From: JAKFWF01 sp963750535
GTDB lineage: Bacteria > Pseudomonadota > Alphaproteobacteria > Rhizobiales > Hyphomicrobiaceae
Length of the DNA: 64,000 bases
Assembly: GCA_963750535.1 (NCBI GenBank)
Contig: CAVVRF010000002.1
Location: forward strand, 124,001-188,000
Reading direction: 5' to 3'
The notes under the pieces are model-generated. The model ran no database searches. It was not told where the DNA came from and saw only the letters and a program-made list of their open reading frames with translations. The translations under genes and the position numbers were made by a program. Shown here one piece after another: positions 56,154 to 64,000 of this stretch; position 1 is the stretch's first letter, and the number at the start of each line of letters is the position of its first letter.

Positions 56154-57149
56154 CTAGTCCTCGTCGCTGTCGAACCTATCCGCGTCGAGCCCCAGCATCT
56201 CCCACGCCTTCCTCATATGCGGCGGCAGCGGCGCGGTGACGTCGATGCGGCCCTTGCCGCTCGGGTGGGGAATGATCAGCCGGCGGGCGTGCAGATGCAG
56301 CTTCTGCTCGAGGCCGCTGTCCACCAGCACGTTGTCGCCCTCGTATTTGTTGTCGCCGACGATCGGATGGCCGATCATCGCCATGTGCGCGCGCAGCTGG
56401 TGCTGGCGGCCGGTCACCGGCTTGAGCGACACCCAGGCGGCCTTGTGCGCGACGCGGTCGATCACCGAATAGTGGGTGGTCGCGTGCATGGCGACTTCCT
56501 GCTCGCCGGGCTCGGCCTTGCGCACCCGGTCGCCGTCCGGGCCCGCCGCCTTCACCAGCGCCGCCTCGATCCGTCCCTGCGGCGGCTTCGGCACGCCCTT
56601 GACCAATGCCCAGTAGGTCTTCGCCGCCGAGCGCGTCTGGAAGACGCGGCCGAGCTTTGCTGCCGCGTCGCGGTGTTTCGCCACCAGGAGCACGCCGGTG
56701 GTATCGCGGTCGAGGCGATGGACCAGGCGCGGCCGGTCGCCGAAGCGGTCGACCATGCCGGCGAGGATGCCGTCGATATGACGTGTCGTGCCGGTTCCGC
56801 CCTGCACGGCGATGCCGAACGCTTTGTTGAGCACCAGCACGTCGTCATCCTCGAACAGGATCATCCGCTCGATGCTGTCGCGATCGCCTTTCGAGACGCC
56901 GGGCGGCGCCTTTAGCGACGGACCGGTCTTCGGCGGCAGCCTGACGACCTTCGGCACGCGGATCTCGGCGCCGGCCTCGAGCCGCTCGTTCGCTTGCACG
57001 CGCTTGCTGTCGACCCGCACCTGGCCCGAGCGCAGCAGCTTCTGCAGGTAGCCATGGGTCACGTCCGGAAAGTGTGTCTTGAACCACTTGTCGAGGCGAA
57101 GGCCAGCCTCGGCCCTGGCGACTTTGATGGTCTCGACCGGATCGCTCAT
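56154..57149 (-). CDS. Ribosomal large-subunit pseudouridine synthase, RluC/RluD type
   Basis: 331 residues from the ATG at 57149. N-terminal S4 RNA-binding domain (LRLDKWFKTHFPDVTHGYLQ, RSGQVRVDSKRVQANERLEA) and a RluA-type catalytic domain with VLNKAFGIAVQGGTGTTRHI, active-site Asp in RLVHRLDRDTTGVLLVAKHR, and the signature KPVTGRQHQLRAHMAMIGHP. Likely RluC (23S U955/2504/2580) or RluD; the sequence does not decide. Confidence 0.94.
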   Translation of the reverse strand: MSDPVETIKVARAEAGLRLDKWFKTHFPDVTHGYLQKLLRSGQVRVDSKRVQANERLEAGAEIRVPKVVRLPPKTGPSLKAPPGVSKGDRDSIERMILFEDDDVLVLNKAFGIAVQGGTGTTRHIDGILAGMVDRFGDRPRLVHRLDRDTTGVLLVAKHRDAAAKLGRVFQTRSAAKTYWALVKGVPKPPQGRIEAALVKAAGPDGDRVRKAEPGEQEVAMHATTHYSVIDRVAHKAAWVSLKPVTGRQHQLRAHMAMIGHPIVGDNKYEGDNVLVDSGLEQKLHLHARRLIIPHPSGKGRIDVTAPLPPHMRKAWEMLGLDADRFDSDED

Positions 57150-57632
57150 GTCCCTACCTGTTCGTTGGCCAGTTCGTTGACCAATCCGTTTGATCGGGCA
57201 GGCGCAGACAAGGCGCAAACTCCCGGCGCAGTTGCAAGTCGGAGCGTCATAGGCCCTGCGATCGCTGCCGGCAAGATCCGGCACTGGTGGAACGCGAGGC
57301 ACGGCCCGCTTCCTTATCGCGCTTCCCGCAAGACGGCCCGGTGCTCGCCGACCCATGCAACTTCGCCGGCACAAGCATGTCTGCGCAGACCGGCATCCGG
57401 AACCGCACGTCGGGCACGCAGCCCCTCGCGGCGCCCACGACCAAGCTGAAAAAACACACCATTTTCAACGCACAAGAGCAATCTGCCAAAGCGGGAGCCA
57501 ACACAGTCCGCCGCCGGCCGAATGACCTGCCTGGTGCAAGGGCTTGCCGATCATGGTCAACCGCGTCCTTGAGCCAGCGCGACAACGTCGTCTATGTCCT
57601 GCGGTGACCCAGAAAATTCAGCGGAGCGAAAC
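57150..57632. other. Intergenic region with no supported gene
   Basis: 483 bases between divergent rluC-type and hibadh genes. Open frames on both strands (about 57247-57607) have arginine/serine-rich shadow-like composition and no ribosome-binding site. The region is probably promoter sequence for both flanking genes. No RNA gene or repeat is seen. Confidence 0.5.
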
Positions 57633-58535
57633 ATGGCAGCGGCGCAACCGATCGGCTTCATCGGCATCGGCAACATGGGCGCGCCGATGGTGCGCTGTCT
57701 CGCCAAGGCCGGCCACACGGTGCTGGCCTACGACATGCGGCCCGAGGCGACCGCGGCGGTCGCCGCCTCCGCCGCCGGCATCGAGGCTGCAGCTATCCCG
57801 GCCGACATCGCCAGGCGCTGCCGGATCGTCATCACCATGTTGCCCGAGAGCCGGCATGTGCGCGACGCGATCCTCGGCGCCAATGGCATCGCCAGGCCGG
57901 GCGGCGGCTTCGGCAAGGGCGGCATCGTCATCGACATGAGCTCGTCGTTCCCGCTCGACACCCGTGGGCTCGGGGCGGAGCTCGCCGGCAACGGCATCGG
58001 CATGGTCGATGCGCCGGTGTCCGGCGGCGTCGGCAAGGCGGTGACCGGCACGCTCGCGATCATGGCGGGCGGCGAGGCGGCCCTGATCGATCAGGTGGAG
58101 CCGGTGTTGAAGGCGATGGGCTCGATCCATCGCACCGGCGCGCTCGGCTCCGGCCACGCCATGAAGGCGCTCAACAACTACGTGTCGGCGGCGGGCCTCG
58201 TCGCTACCGCCGAGGCGCTGATCGTCGGCCAGAAATTCGGCCTCGACGGCGCCGTGATGACCAGGGTGCTGAACGCCTCGACGGGGCGCAACAACACCAC
58301 CGAGAACAAGGCCGAGCGCTACATGCTGTCGCGCAAGTTCGACAGCGGCTTCGCGCTCGCCCTGATGGAAAAGGACGTCGGCATGGCCCGCCGTCTCGCC
58401 GAGGAGTTGGGCATCGGGGCCGACGAGCTGGCGTTCGTCAGCGCCTATCTCGGCAAGGCACTCGGCGCTCTCGGCAAGCAGGCCGACCACACCGCGGTGC
58501 TGCAGTACGCGGAAACGGTGATGCCGAAGGGGTAG
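57633..58535 (+). CDS. 3-hydroxyisobutyrate dehydrogenase family protein
   Basis: 300-residue beta-hydroxyacid dehydrogenase. Seen: PIGFIGIGNMGAPMVRCLAK (NAD site), DAPVSGGVGKAVTGTLAIMA (substrate loop), and the catalytic Lys in GSGHAMKALNNYVSAAGLVA. Candidate roles: valine degradation or tartronate semialdehyde reduction; the family is hard to subdivide. Start at the ATG 57633 with GCGGAG upstream. The PLP-enzyme gene converges from the other side. Confidence 0.88.
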   Translation: MAAAQPIGFIGIGNMGAPMVRCLAKAGHTVLAYDMRPEATAAVAASAAGIEAAAIPADIARRCRIVITMLPESRHVRDAILGANGIARPGGGFGKGGIVIDMSSSFPLDTRGLGAELAGNGIGMVDAPVSGGVGKAVTGTLAIMAGGEAALIDQVEPVLKAMGSIHRTGALGSGHAMKALNNYVSAAGLVATAEALIVGQKFGLDGAVMTRVLNASTGRNNTTENKAERYMLSRKFDSGFALALMEKDVGMARRLAEELGIGADELAFVSAYLGKALGALGKQADHTAVLQYAETVMPKG

Positions 58536-58568
58536 CGCATCGGCAAGCTCGCCGATACGCCGCAATCG

Positions 58569-59513
58569 TCACCGGCTGAAATCCACCGCCGTGGTGTTGG
58601 CACCGCACAGCAGCACGCCGACCCGCTCGCCCTTGGCTGGGCGATAGGCACCGCACAGCAGGGCGCCGAATGCCGCCGCGCCGCCCGGCTCCAGCACCTG
58701 CCGTATGGTTCGCCACAGCAGCCTTTGCGCCTCCGCAATGGCATCATCGCCGACCAGCACCACCTGGTCGACGTAGGCGCGCGCAATCGGAAACATCAGG
58801 CTGCCGACGCGACGCGCACCAAGGCTGTCGGCGGCCAACCCGGAAACCTCGACATCGACCGGCATCTGGGCGGCCAGCGCGGCGAATAGCGCGTTGCTGG
58901 TTGCCGGCTCGACGCCGACGATGCGGATGCGGCCCTCGTACCAGGCGGCGATGCCGCCGATCAGTCCGCCGCCGCCGACCGCCACCAGCAGAGTATCGAT
59001 ATTGGGCGCCTGCGCCTCGAGCTCCAGCCCGACCGTGCCCTGGCCGAGCAGCGTCTCCGGCTGGTCGTAGGCGTGGATGCCGAGCGCGCCGGTCTTCTTC
59101 GTGTGCGCCTCGCACGCGGCGAGCGCGTCGGCATAGCGCTCGCCCTCGACCACCAGATCCGCGCCGAAGTCGCGGATACGCTGGATCTTGGCCGGCGAGG
59201 AGATCTTCGGCACGAAGATCGTCGCCTTGCGACCGAGCTTCGATGCGGCATAGGCGACGGCCGCGCCGTGATTGCCGCCCGATGCTGCCGTGACGCCCGC
59301 CTTCGGCACATCGCGCAGTACGAGGTTGGCGAAGGCGCCACGCGTCTTGAACGATCCGGCGTGCTGCAGATGCTCGAGCTTGAACGTCACTTGCCCGGCG
59401 TCGATGCCGAAATCGGCGCCGGCGCATTCGATCACCGGGGTCTTGCGAACGTGCGACCGGATCCGGTTATAGGCGGCGGCGATCGCGTCGCGCGAGATGT
59501 CTTGCTTGTCCAT
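58569..59513 (-). CDS. Threonine dehydratase-like PLP enzyme (fold type II)
   Basis: 314-residue pyridoxal-phosphate enzyme of the serine/threonine dehydratase group. PLP-lysine in FKLEHLQHAGSFKTRGAFAN; ASGGNHGAAVAYAASKLGRK (substrate/phosphate site); LLVAVGGGGLIGGIAAWYEG (Gly-rich PLP phosphate loop). No C-terminal ACT domain, so it is not the allosteric IlvA form. It may be a catabolic threonine or serine dehydratase, or a hydroxy-aspartate-type enzyme. Start at the ATG 59513. Confidence 0.9.
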   Translation of the reverse strand: MDKQDISRDAIAAAYNRIRSHVRKTPVIECAGADFGIDAGQVTFKLEHLQHAGSFKTRGAFANLVLRDVPKAGVTAASGGNHGAAVAYAASKLGRKATIFVPKISSPAKIQRIRDFGADLVVEGERYADALAACEAHTKKTGALGIHAYDQPETLLGQGTVGLELEAQAPNIDTLLVAVGGGGLIGGIAAWYEGRIRIVGVEPATSNALFAALAAQMPVDVEVSGLAADSLGARRVGSLMFPIARAYVDQVVLVGDDAIAEAQRLLWRTIRQVLEPGGAAAFGALLCGAYRPAKGERVGVLLCGANTTAVDFSR

Positions 59514-59660
59514 GGCGCGCTCCTGTGTCCGTTCGCCGCAAATTGCCGGCAGAGAGACCAGACTTGGCGCCCCCAGGCAACAATTTATTGATGCCGCCAT
59601 GCTCGATAGGCTACCAGCGGCTATACCACGCTGGCGGATCGAGGCAGGGGGCGCAGGAGA

Positions 59661-60749
59661 ATGGCGGCTGAAGGCTCAACCAAGGTCGTTCTGATCGCGC
59701 TTGCCTGCAACTTCGGCATCGCGGTGTCGAAGTTCGGCGCCGCCGCCTACACCGGCTCCTCGGCGATGCTGTCGGAAGCGATCCACTCGCTGGTCGACAC
59801 CTCCAACCAGGTGCTGCTGCTCCACGGCATCAAGCGGGCGGCGCGGCCGGCCGATGAGCGACACCCGTTCGGATACGCGAAGGAGCTCTATTTCTGGAGC
59901 TTCGTGGTCGCCATCCTGCTGTTCTCGCTCGGCTCCGGCGTGTCGATCTACGAGGGCATCGATAAGCTCCTGCATCCGCATCCGATCACCAATCCGGAAG
60001 TCAACTATATCGTTCTCGGTGTTGCCATCGTGCTGGAGAGCATCTCGACATGGCAGGCGCTGGCGGCGTTCAACGCCAATCGCAACGGCGAGCCTGCGCT
60101 TCCGGCCCTGCGCCGCTCCAAGGATCCGGCGATGTTCACTGTACTGCTCGAGGACGTGGCGGCGCTCAGCGGCCTGCTGGTCGCTCTTGTCGGCATCGCG
60201 GCGGCGCACCTGCTCGGCCTCGAGTGGGCCGACGGCGTCGCCTCGGTGATCATCGGCATGATACTGGCATCGGTCGCAGCCTTCCTCGCGGTCGAGATCA
60301 AGAGCCTGCTGATCGGCGAGGCGGCGACGCCGCAGCTGCAGGCCGGCGTGCGCTCGCTGCTGCTCGCGGAAGGCGGCAAGCTCGGTCCGGTGCGCGCGAT
60401 CAACGAGATCCGCACCATGCAGATGGGGCCGCACGATGTGGTCGTGGCCGCCAGCATCGACATGGCGGATGCGGCGACGGCGCGCGACGTCGAGGCAGCC
60501 AACGCACGGCTCGATCGCGCCATCAAGGCGAAGCATCCGGAAGTGAAGTACCTGTTCATCGAGGTCGAGGCGGCAAAGGCGGCAAGTCCCGAGCCGGCAA
60601 GCATGGTGCCGGTTGCGCTTGACCCGACCGATTCCGCCGCCGCGGTGGCGGCCGTGGCGCCGCTCACGGCACCTGCCGCCACGAAGCCGGTCATCGCCAC
60701 CCGGCCGCCGACCGCGCGCAAAGGCAAGGGCAAGAAGCGGCGGCATTAG
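59661..60749 (+). CDS. Cation diffusion facilitator family transporter
   Basis: 362 residues, six membrane helices, CDF family. Seen: LIALACNFGIAVSKFGAAAY, MLSEAIHSLVDTSNQVLLLH with the HSLVD metal site, DERHPFGYAKELYFWSFVVA, LEDVAALSGLLVALVGIAAA (second metal site), and a C-terminal domain (VRAINEIRTMQMGPHDVVVA) ending in an Ala/Pro/Lys tail. Expected to export Zn, Fe, Co or Mn in exchange for protons. Its end overlaps the convergent panE end by 4 bases. Confidence 0.92.
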   Translation: MAAEGSTKVVLIALACNFGIAVSKFGAAAYTGSSAMLSEAIHSLVDTSNQVLLLHGIKRAARPADERHPFGYAKELYFWSFVVAILLFSLGSGVSIYEGIDKLLHPHPITNPEVNYIVLGVAIVLESISTWQALAAFNANRNGEPALPALRRSKDPAMFTVLLEDVAALSGLLVALVGIAAAHLLGLEWADGVASVIIGMILASVAAFLAVEIKSLLIGEAATPQLQAGVRSLLLAEGGKLGPVRAINEIRTMQMGPHDVVVAASIDMADAATARDVEAANARLDRAIKAKHPEVKYLFIEVEAAKAASPEPASMVPVALDPTDSAAAVAAVAPLTAPAATKPVIATRPPTARKGKGKKRRH

Positions 60750-61708
60750 GCGGAGCCAAGACCCGGCATCAGGCCGCGGCTCGCGGCGAATGCGCGGACG
60801 AGCGCGTATGTCCGGCGGCTCGCCGGCACTTCGACGCCGCGGCGGCCCGCCACCTCGATCATGGCACCGAGGATCGCATCGAGCTCGATCGCTCGGCCGG
60901 CATCGACATCCTGCAGCATCGAGGTGCGGAACGCGCCGAGCTGCGTCATCGCGCCGACACGCTCGCCGGCGCTGTCCTCCACCCGCGCACCCTCGGCTTC
61001 GGCAACCCGCATCGCCTCGCCGGTGATCTCGACCAGCAGCGCCTTGAGCTCGCGATCCGCGAGCACGCGGTCGGCCGCGAGCCCGGTGATCGCCGAGATC
61101 GGATTGAGGCCGACATTGCCGAACAGCTTGTTCCATACTGCCGAGACAAGATCGTCCGTCAGCGTTGTTGCAATCCCGGCGGCCACGAACGAGCCCCGTG
61201 CATCGGCCAGGAGAGCGTGTCGGCTGCCATCGGCCATGCCAAGGATCAGCCCTTTGCCACCAGTGAAGCTGATCACGCCCGGGCGAACCACCTCCGAGCG
61301 CAGGTAGGCAACGCAGGCCGCCGCCTGCCCCATCGGACAGCCCAGCCGGATGCCGCCGCCCGGATCGACCATCGCTAGCGGCCGGTCGCCATACCACCAG
61401 GGCAAGCCGTTGACGGCGCACAGCCACAGGCCGCCGGGTTTCACCAGCGCTGCAATGCGCGATGCGAGCTGAGGGACGGCATACGCCTTGACGCAGGACA
61501 CCAGGAGATCGACCGCGGCCGCGTCGTCGGCAGTGGTGACCGCGACCGGCACCGCGAGCTCGACTTGCCCTTCGACCCTGATGCCATCGCGGGCGATGGC
61601 CTGGAGCGCGTCGCCGCGCGCGATCAGGGTCACGTCCGCTCCGGCGGCGGAGAGCCTGGCCGAAAAATAGCAGCCGATCGCGCCAGCTCCCAGAATCGCG
61701 ATGCGCAT
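60746..61708 (-). CDS. panE: 2-dehydropantoate 2-reductase
   Basis: 320-residue NADPH-dependent ketopantoate reductase of the pantothenate/CoA pathway (ApbA/PanE). Seen: MRIAILGAGAIGCYFSARLS (NADPH site), the Lys region VSCVKAYAVPQLASRIAALV, and KLFGNVGLNPISAITGLAAD with the conserved Asn/Lys, plus MLQDVDAGRAIELDAILGAM. Convergent with the CDF gene and followed, upstream on the same strand, by maeB. Confidence 0.9.
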   Translation of the reverse strand: MRIAILGAGAIGCYFSARLSAAGADVTLIARGDALQAIARDGIRVEGQVELAVPVAVTTADDAAAVDLLVSCVKAYAVPQLASRIAALVKPGGLWLCAVNGLPWWYGDRPLAMVDPGGGIRLGCPMGQAAACVAYLRSEVVRPGVISFTGGKGLILGMADGSRHALLADARGSFVAAGIATTLTDDLVSAVWNKLFGNVGLNPISAITGLAADRVLADRELKALLVEITGEAMRVAEAEGARVEDSAGERVGAMTQLGAFRTSMLQDVDAGRAIELDAILGAMIEVAGRRGVEVPASRRTYALVRAFAASRGLMPGLGSA

Positions 61709-61719
61709 CGCCCGCCGGC

Positions 61720-64000
61720 TCAGGCCGCTCCCATCGTGTGCTTGGCCGCCTCGCGGGCCGCATTCACGACCGCAATCGCGCTCATGTTGAGCAGGCCGCG
61801 CACGGTCACCGATGGCGTCACGATGTGCACCGGCTTGGATGCTCCGAGCAGGATCGGCCCGAGCACCACCGCACCCGACACCACCTTCAGCAGGTTGAAG
61901 GCGATGTTCGCCGCGTCGAGCCCCGGCATGATCAGCAGGTTGGCCGAGCCCTTGAGCCGGGAATTTGGAAAGATCTCGTCACGGATGAATGGCGACAGCG
62001 CCGAGTCCGAGTGCATCTCGCCCTCGACCTCGAGATCCGGCGCCCAGGTACGCAGGGTGGCCAGCACGTCGCGCATCTTGTGTGCCGACGAGGTGCTCTC
62101 CGAGCCGAAGTTCGAATGCGACAGCAGCGCGACCTTCGGCACCAGGCCGAAGCGGCGCACCTCTTCGGCGGCGAGCAGCGTGATCTCGGCAAGCTGCTCC
62201 GCGTCGGGATCGTAGGAGACGTAGGTGTCGGCGATGAACAGCGGGCCGGTCGGCAGGATCAGGCCCGACACGGTGGCAAAGCCGCGCACGCCGCCGCGCA
62301 TGCCGATCACCTGGGAGACGTGGCGCAGTTGCGTGTGATAGCGACCGACCGTGCCGCAGATCATGGCATCGGCATCGCCGCGCTTCAGCAGCAGGCCGGC
62401 GGTGACCGTGGAACCGCCGCGGACGATCCGCCGGGCGTGGCTCGGCGAGATGCCCTGGCGCTCGACCAGGCGCTCGTATTCGAGCGTCATCGCCGGCACG
62501 CGCGGATCGGTGTCCTGGTCGAACACCTCGAGGTCGTGGTCGATCTTGAGACGCAGGCCGAGATGCGCGAGCATCCGCTTGATCGTGTCGCGCCGGCCGA
62601 CCAGCACAGGCCGCGCCAGCCGCTCCATGATCACCTGCTGCGCCGCCTGCAGTACGTAAGGGTGCTCGCCCTCGGCGAAAACCAGGCGCCTGGGCTCCTT
62701 GGCATGCTCGCTCTTGGCGGTATCGAAGATCGGCTTCATCACGAAGCCGGAGCGGTAGACGAACCGCGACAGCTTCTCGCGATAGGCTTCGAAATCGCCG
62801 ATCGGCCGGGTCGCGACGCCGCTGTCGATCGCCGCGCGCGCCACCGCCGGCGCGATCTCCAGGATCAGTCGCGGGTCGAACGGCTTCGGGATGATGTAGT
62901 CCGGGCCGAATACGAAAGTCTCGGCGCTGTAGGCAGAGAGCACGACGTCGGACGCCTCGCTTTCGGCGATCGAGGCCAGTGCCACCACCGCCGCCTTCTT
63001 CATCTCCTCGTTGATCGTGGTGGCGCCGACGTCCAACGCCCCGCGGAAGATGAACGGGAAGCAGAGCACGTTGTTGATCTGGTTCGGATAGTCGGTGCGG
63101 CCCGAGGCGATGATCGCGTCCGGCCGCACTTCCTTGACCTCCTCGGGCATGATCTCGGGCACCGGATTGGCGAGCGCGAAGATCAGCGGCCGCGGCGCCA
63201 TCGAGGCGACCATGTCGCGGCTGACGACACCGGCGGCGGACAGGCCCAGGAACACGTCGGCGCCGGCCATCACCTCGCCGATCTTGCGCGCCGGGGTGTC
63301 GCGGGCGTAGGGCTCCTTGTACGGGTCCATCAGCTCCTTGCGGCCCTTGTACACGACGCCCTTGATGTCGCAGACGAAGGTGTTCTCGCGCTTCAGGCCG
63401 AGGCTGACGAGCTGGTTGAGGCAGGCGAGCGCCGCCGCGCCGGCGCCGGAGCAGACGAGCTTCACCTCCTCGATGCGCTTGCCGACGACCTTCAGGCCGT
63501 TGACGATGCCGGCGGCGACGACGATCGCGGTGCCATGCTGGTCGTCGTGAAACACCGGGATCTTCATCCGCGCGCGCAGTCGCCGCTCGATCTCGAAGCA
63601 TTCCGGGCTCTTGATGTCCTCGAGATTGATGCCGCCGAAGGTCGGCTCGAGCCGCGCCACCGCCTCGACGAACGGCTCGATCTCCTTCTCCGCGATCTCG
63701 ATGTCATAGCAGTCGATCCCGGCGAACTTCTTGAACAGGACCGCCTTGCCCTCCATCACCGGCTTCGAGGCCAGCGGCCCGATATCGCCGAGGCCGAGCA
63801 CCGCGGTGCCATTCGTCACCACCCCGACGAGATTGCCGCGCGCGGTGTATCGCGTCGCGTTGGCCGGATCCTCGGCGATCGCCATGCAGGCGTGCGCGAC
63901 GCCCGGCGAATAGGCCAGGCCCAGGTCGTGCTGGTTGGCGACCGGCTTGGTCGCGTGGACCGCGATCTTACCCGGCGGATCGGCTTCGTGATAATCCAGA
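61720..64000 (-). CDS. maeB: NADP-dependent malic enzyme with phosphotransacetylase-like domain, 5' end missing
   Basis: Oxidative decarboxylation of malate to pyruvate with NADP. At least 759 residues are in the window; the start lies beyond the right edge. Reading begins LDYHEADPPGKIAVHATKPV and continues through SPGVAHACMAIAEDPANA, GNGTAVLG-type and GDIGPLASKPVMEGKAVLFK, FGGINLEDIKSPECFEIERR, DDQHGTAIVVAAGIVNGLKV (catalytic malic domain), then the C-terminal PTA-like half (RIVRGGSTVTAGLLLKRGDA, SGLILPTGPLFIADTYVSYD). The PTA half is regulatory in MaeB and normally has no PTA activity. It precedes panE by 11 bases on the same strand. Confidence 0.95.
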   Translation of the reverse strand, partial: LDYHEADPPGKIAVHATKPVANQHDLGLAYSPGVAHACMAIAEDPANATRYTARGNLVGVVTNGTAVLGLGDIGPLASKPVMEGKAVLFKKFAGIDCYDIEIAEKEIEPFVEAVARLEPTFGGINLEDIKSPECFEIERRLRARMKIPVFHDDQHGTAIVVAAGIVNGLKVVGKRIEEVKLVCSGAGAAALACLNQLVSLGLKRENTFVCDIKGVVYKGRKELMDPYKEPYARDTPARKIGEVMAGADVFLGLSAAGVVSRDMVASMAPRPLIFALANPVPEIMPEEVKEVRPDAIIASGRTDYPNQINNVLCFPFIFRGALDVGATTINEEMKKAAVVALASIAESEASDVVLSAYSAETFVFGPDYIIPKPFDPRLILEIAPAVARAAIDSGVATRPIGDFEAYREKLSRFVYRSGFVMKPIFDTAKSEHAKEPRRLVFAEGEHPYVLQAAQQVIMERLARPVLVGRRDTIKRMLAHLGLRLKIDHDLEVFDQDTDPRVPAMTLEYERLVERQGISPSHARRIVRGGSTVTAGLLLKRGDADAMICGTVGRYHTQLRHVSQVIGMRGGVRGFATVSGLILPTGPLFIADTYVSYDPDAEQLAEITLLAAEEVRRFGLVPKVALLSHSNFGSESTSSAHKMRDVLATLRTWAPDLEVEGEMHSDSALSPFIRDEIFPNSRLKGSANLLIMPGLDAANIAFNLLKVVSGAVVLGPILLGASKPVHIVTPSVTVRGLLNMSAIAVVNAAREAAKHTMGAA

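Noticed and set aside
57247..57607. Small genes of about 106 to 112 codons on each strand in the rluC-hibadh gap
   Set aside because: No ribosome-binding site, no hydrophobic or domain pattern, and the two frames are mirror shadows.

Overview
This 64-kb window is GC-rich chromosomal DNA from an alphaproteobacterium. The lineage markers are a Mic60/mitofilin-like gene between hemD and hemY, a fabA-fabB-fabI operon, a usg gene, an ATP12-type F1 assembly chaperone, a DUF1127 protein and a malic enzyme carrying a phosphotransacetylase-like domain. A relative of Hyphomicrobiales or Reyranella seems likely, but the sequence alone does not settle the family. I saw no phage, plasmid, CRISPR array, rRNA or tRNA. 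Nearly all of the window is dense core metabolism, with small accessory patches.

Layout. 0-2.6 kb: a TRAP transporter (fused small and large permease running off the left edge, plus its periplasmic binding protein). 2.7-7.8 kb: a HigBA-type toxin-antitoxin pair, uvrB, a small unknown gene and a membrane-anchored ParA-like ATPase. 7.9-16.5 kb: a complete protocatechuate 4,5-cleavage (meta) pathway on the minus strand (ligC, ligB, ligA, ligI, a DUF1932-type dehydrogenase, ligK, ligJ, galD) with a LysR regulator. Together these carry protocatechuate through 2-pyrone-4,6-dicarboxylate and 4-oxalomesaconate to pyruvate and oxaloacetate. 16.5-19 kb: a small membrane protein, BolA with its CGFS glutaredoxin partner, and PqiA. 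19.1-23.8 kb: a surface-glycan cluster (three glycosyltransferases and a flippase). 23.9-26.8 kb: fabA-fabB-fabI. 27-30.2 kb: a small membrane protein, msrA and an L,D-transpeptidase. 30.3-37.9 kb: gpsA-tsaD diverging from hemC-hemD-mic60-hemY. 38-39.7 kb: glutathione-dependent formaldehyde dehydrogenase and a carboxymuconolactone-decarboxylase-like protein. 39.7-42.1 kb: a visibly less GC-rich, gene-poor patch with one unknown gene and several repeats. 42.1-50.4 kb: enoyl-CoA hydratase, csaA, an exported/anchored J-domain protein, DUF3754, prmA, DUF1127 and aminopeptidase P. 50.5-53.5 kb: two exported alpha/beta hydrolases around an RraA/LigK-like protein. 53.5-54 kb: rnpB (RNase P RNA). 54.2-64 kb: usg, ATP12, a HAD phosphatase, an RluC/RluD-type pseudouridine synthase, 3-hydroxyisobutyrate dehydrogenase, a threonine-dehydratase-like enzyme, a CDF metal transporter, ketopantoate reductase and malic enzyme (cut by the right edge).

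Two points cut across genes. First, about a dozen otherwise well-conserved genes are broken by one-base shifts. Most need removal of a single extra base, and when those bases are removed every complete gene has a length divisible by three and a normal family size. This looks like an indel-prone assembly more than biology, so I annotate these as whole genes and state the break point. Second, there is a dispersed palindromic repeat with termini CTAGTGTCC / GGACACTAG and inner arms containing CGAAGTTCG / CGAACTTCG (26.8, 26.9 and 34.3 kb, plus a half-site at 19.1 kb). I do not recognise it as a named family and regard it as the most novel non-coding signal here.
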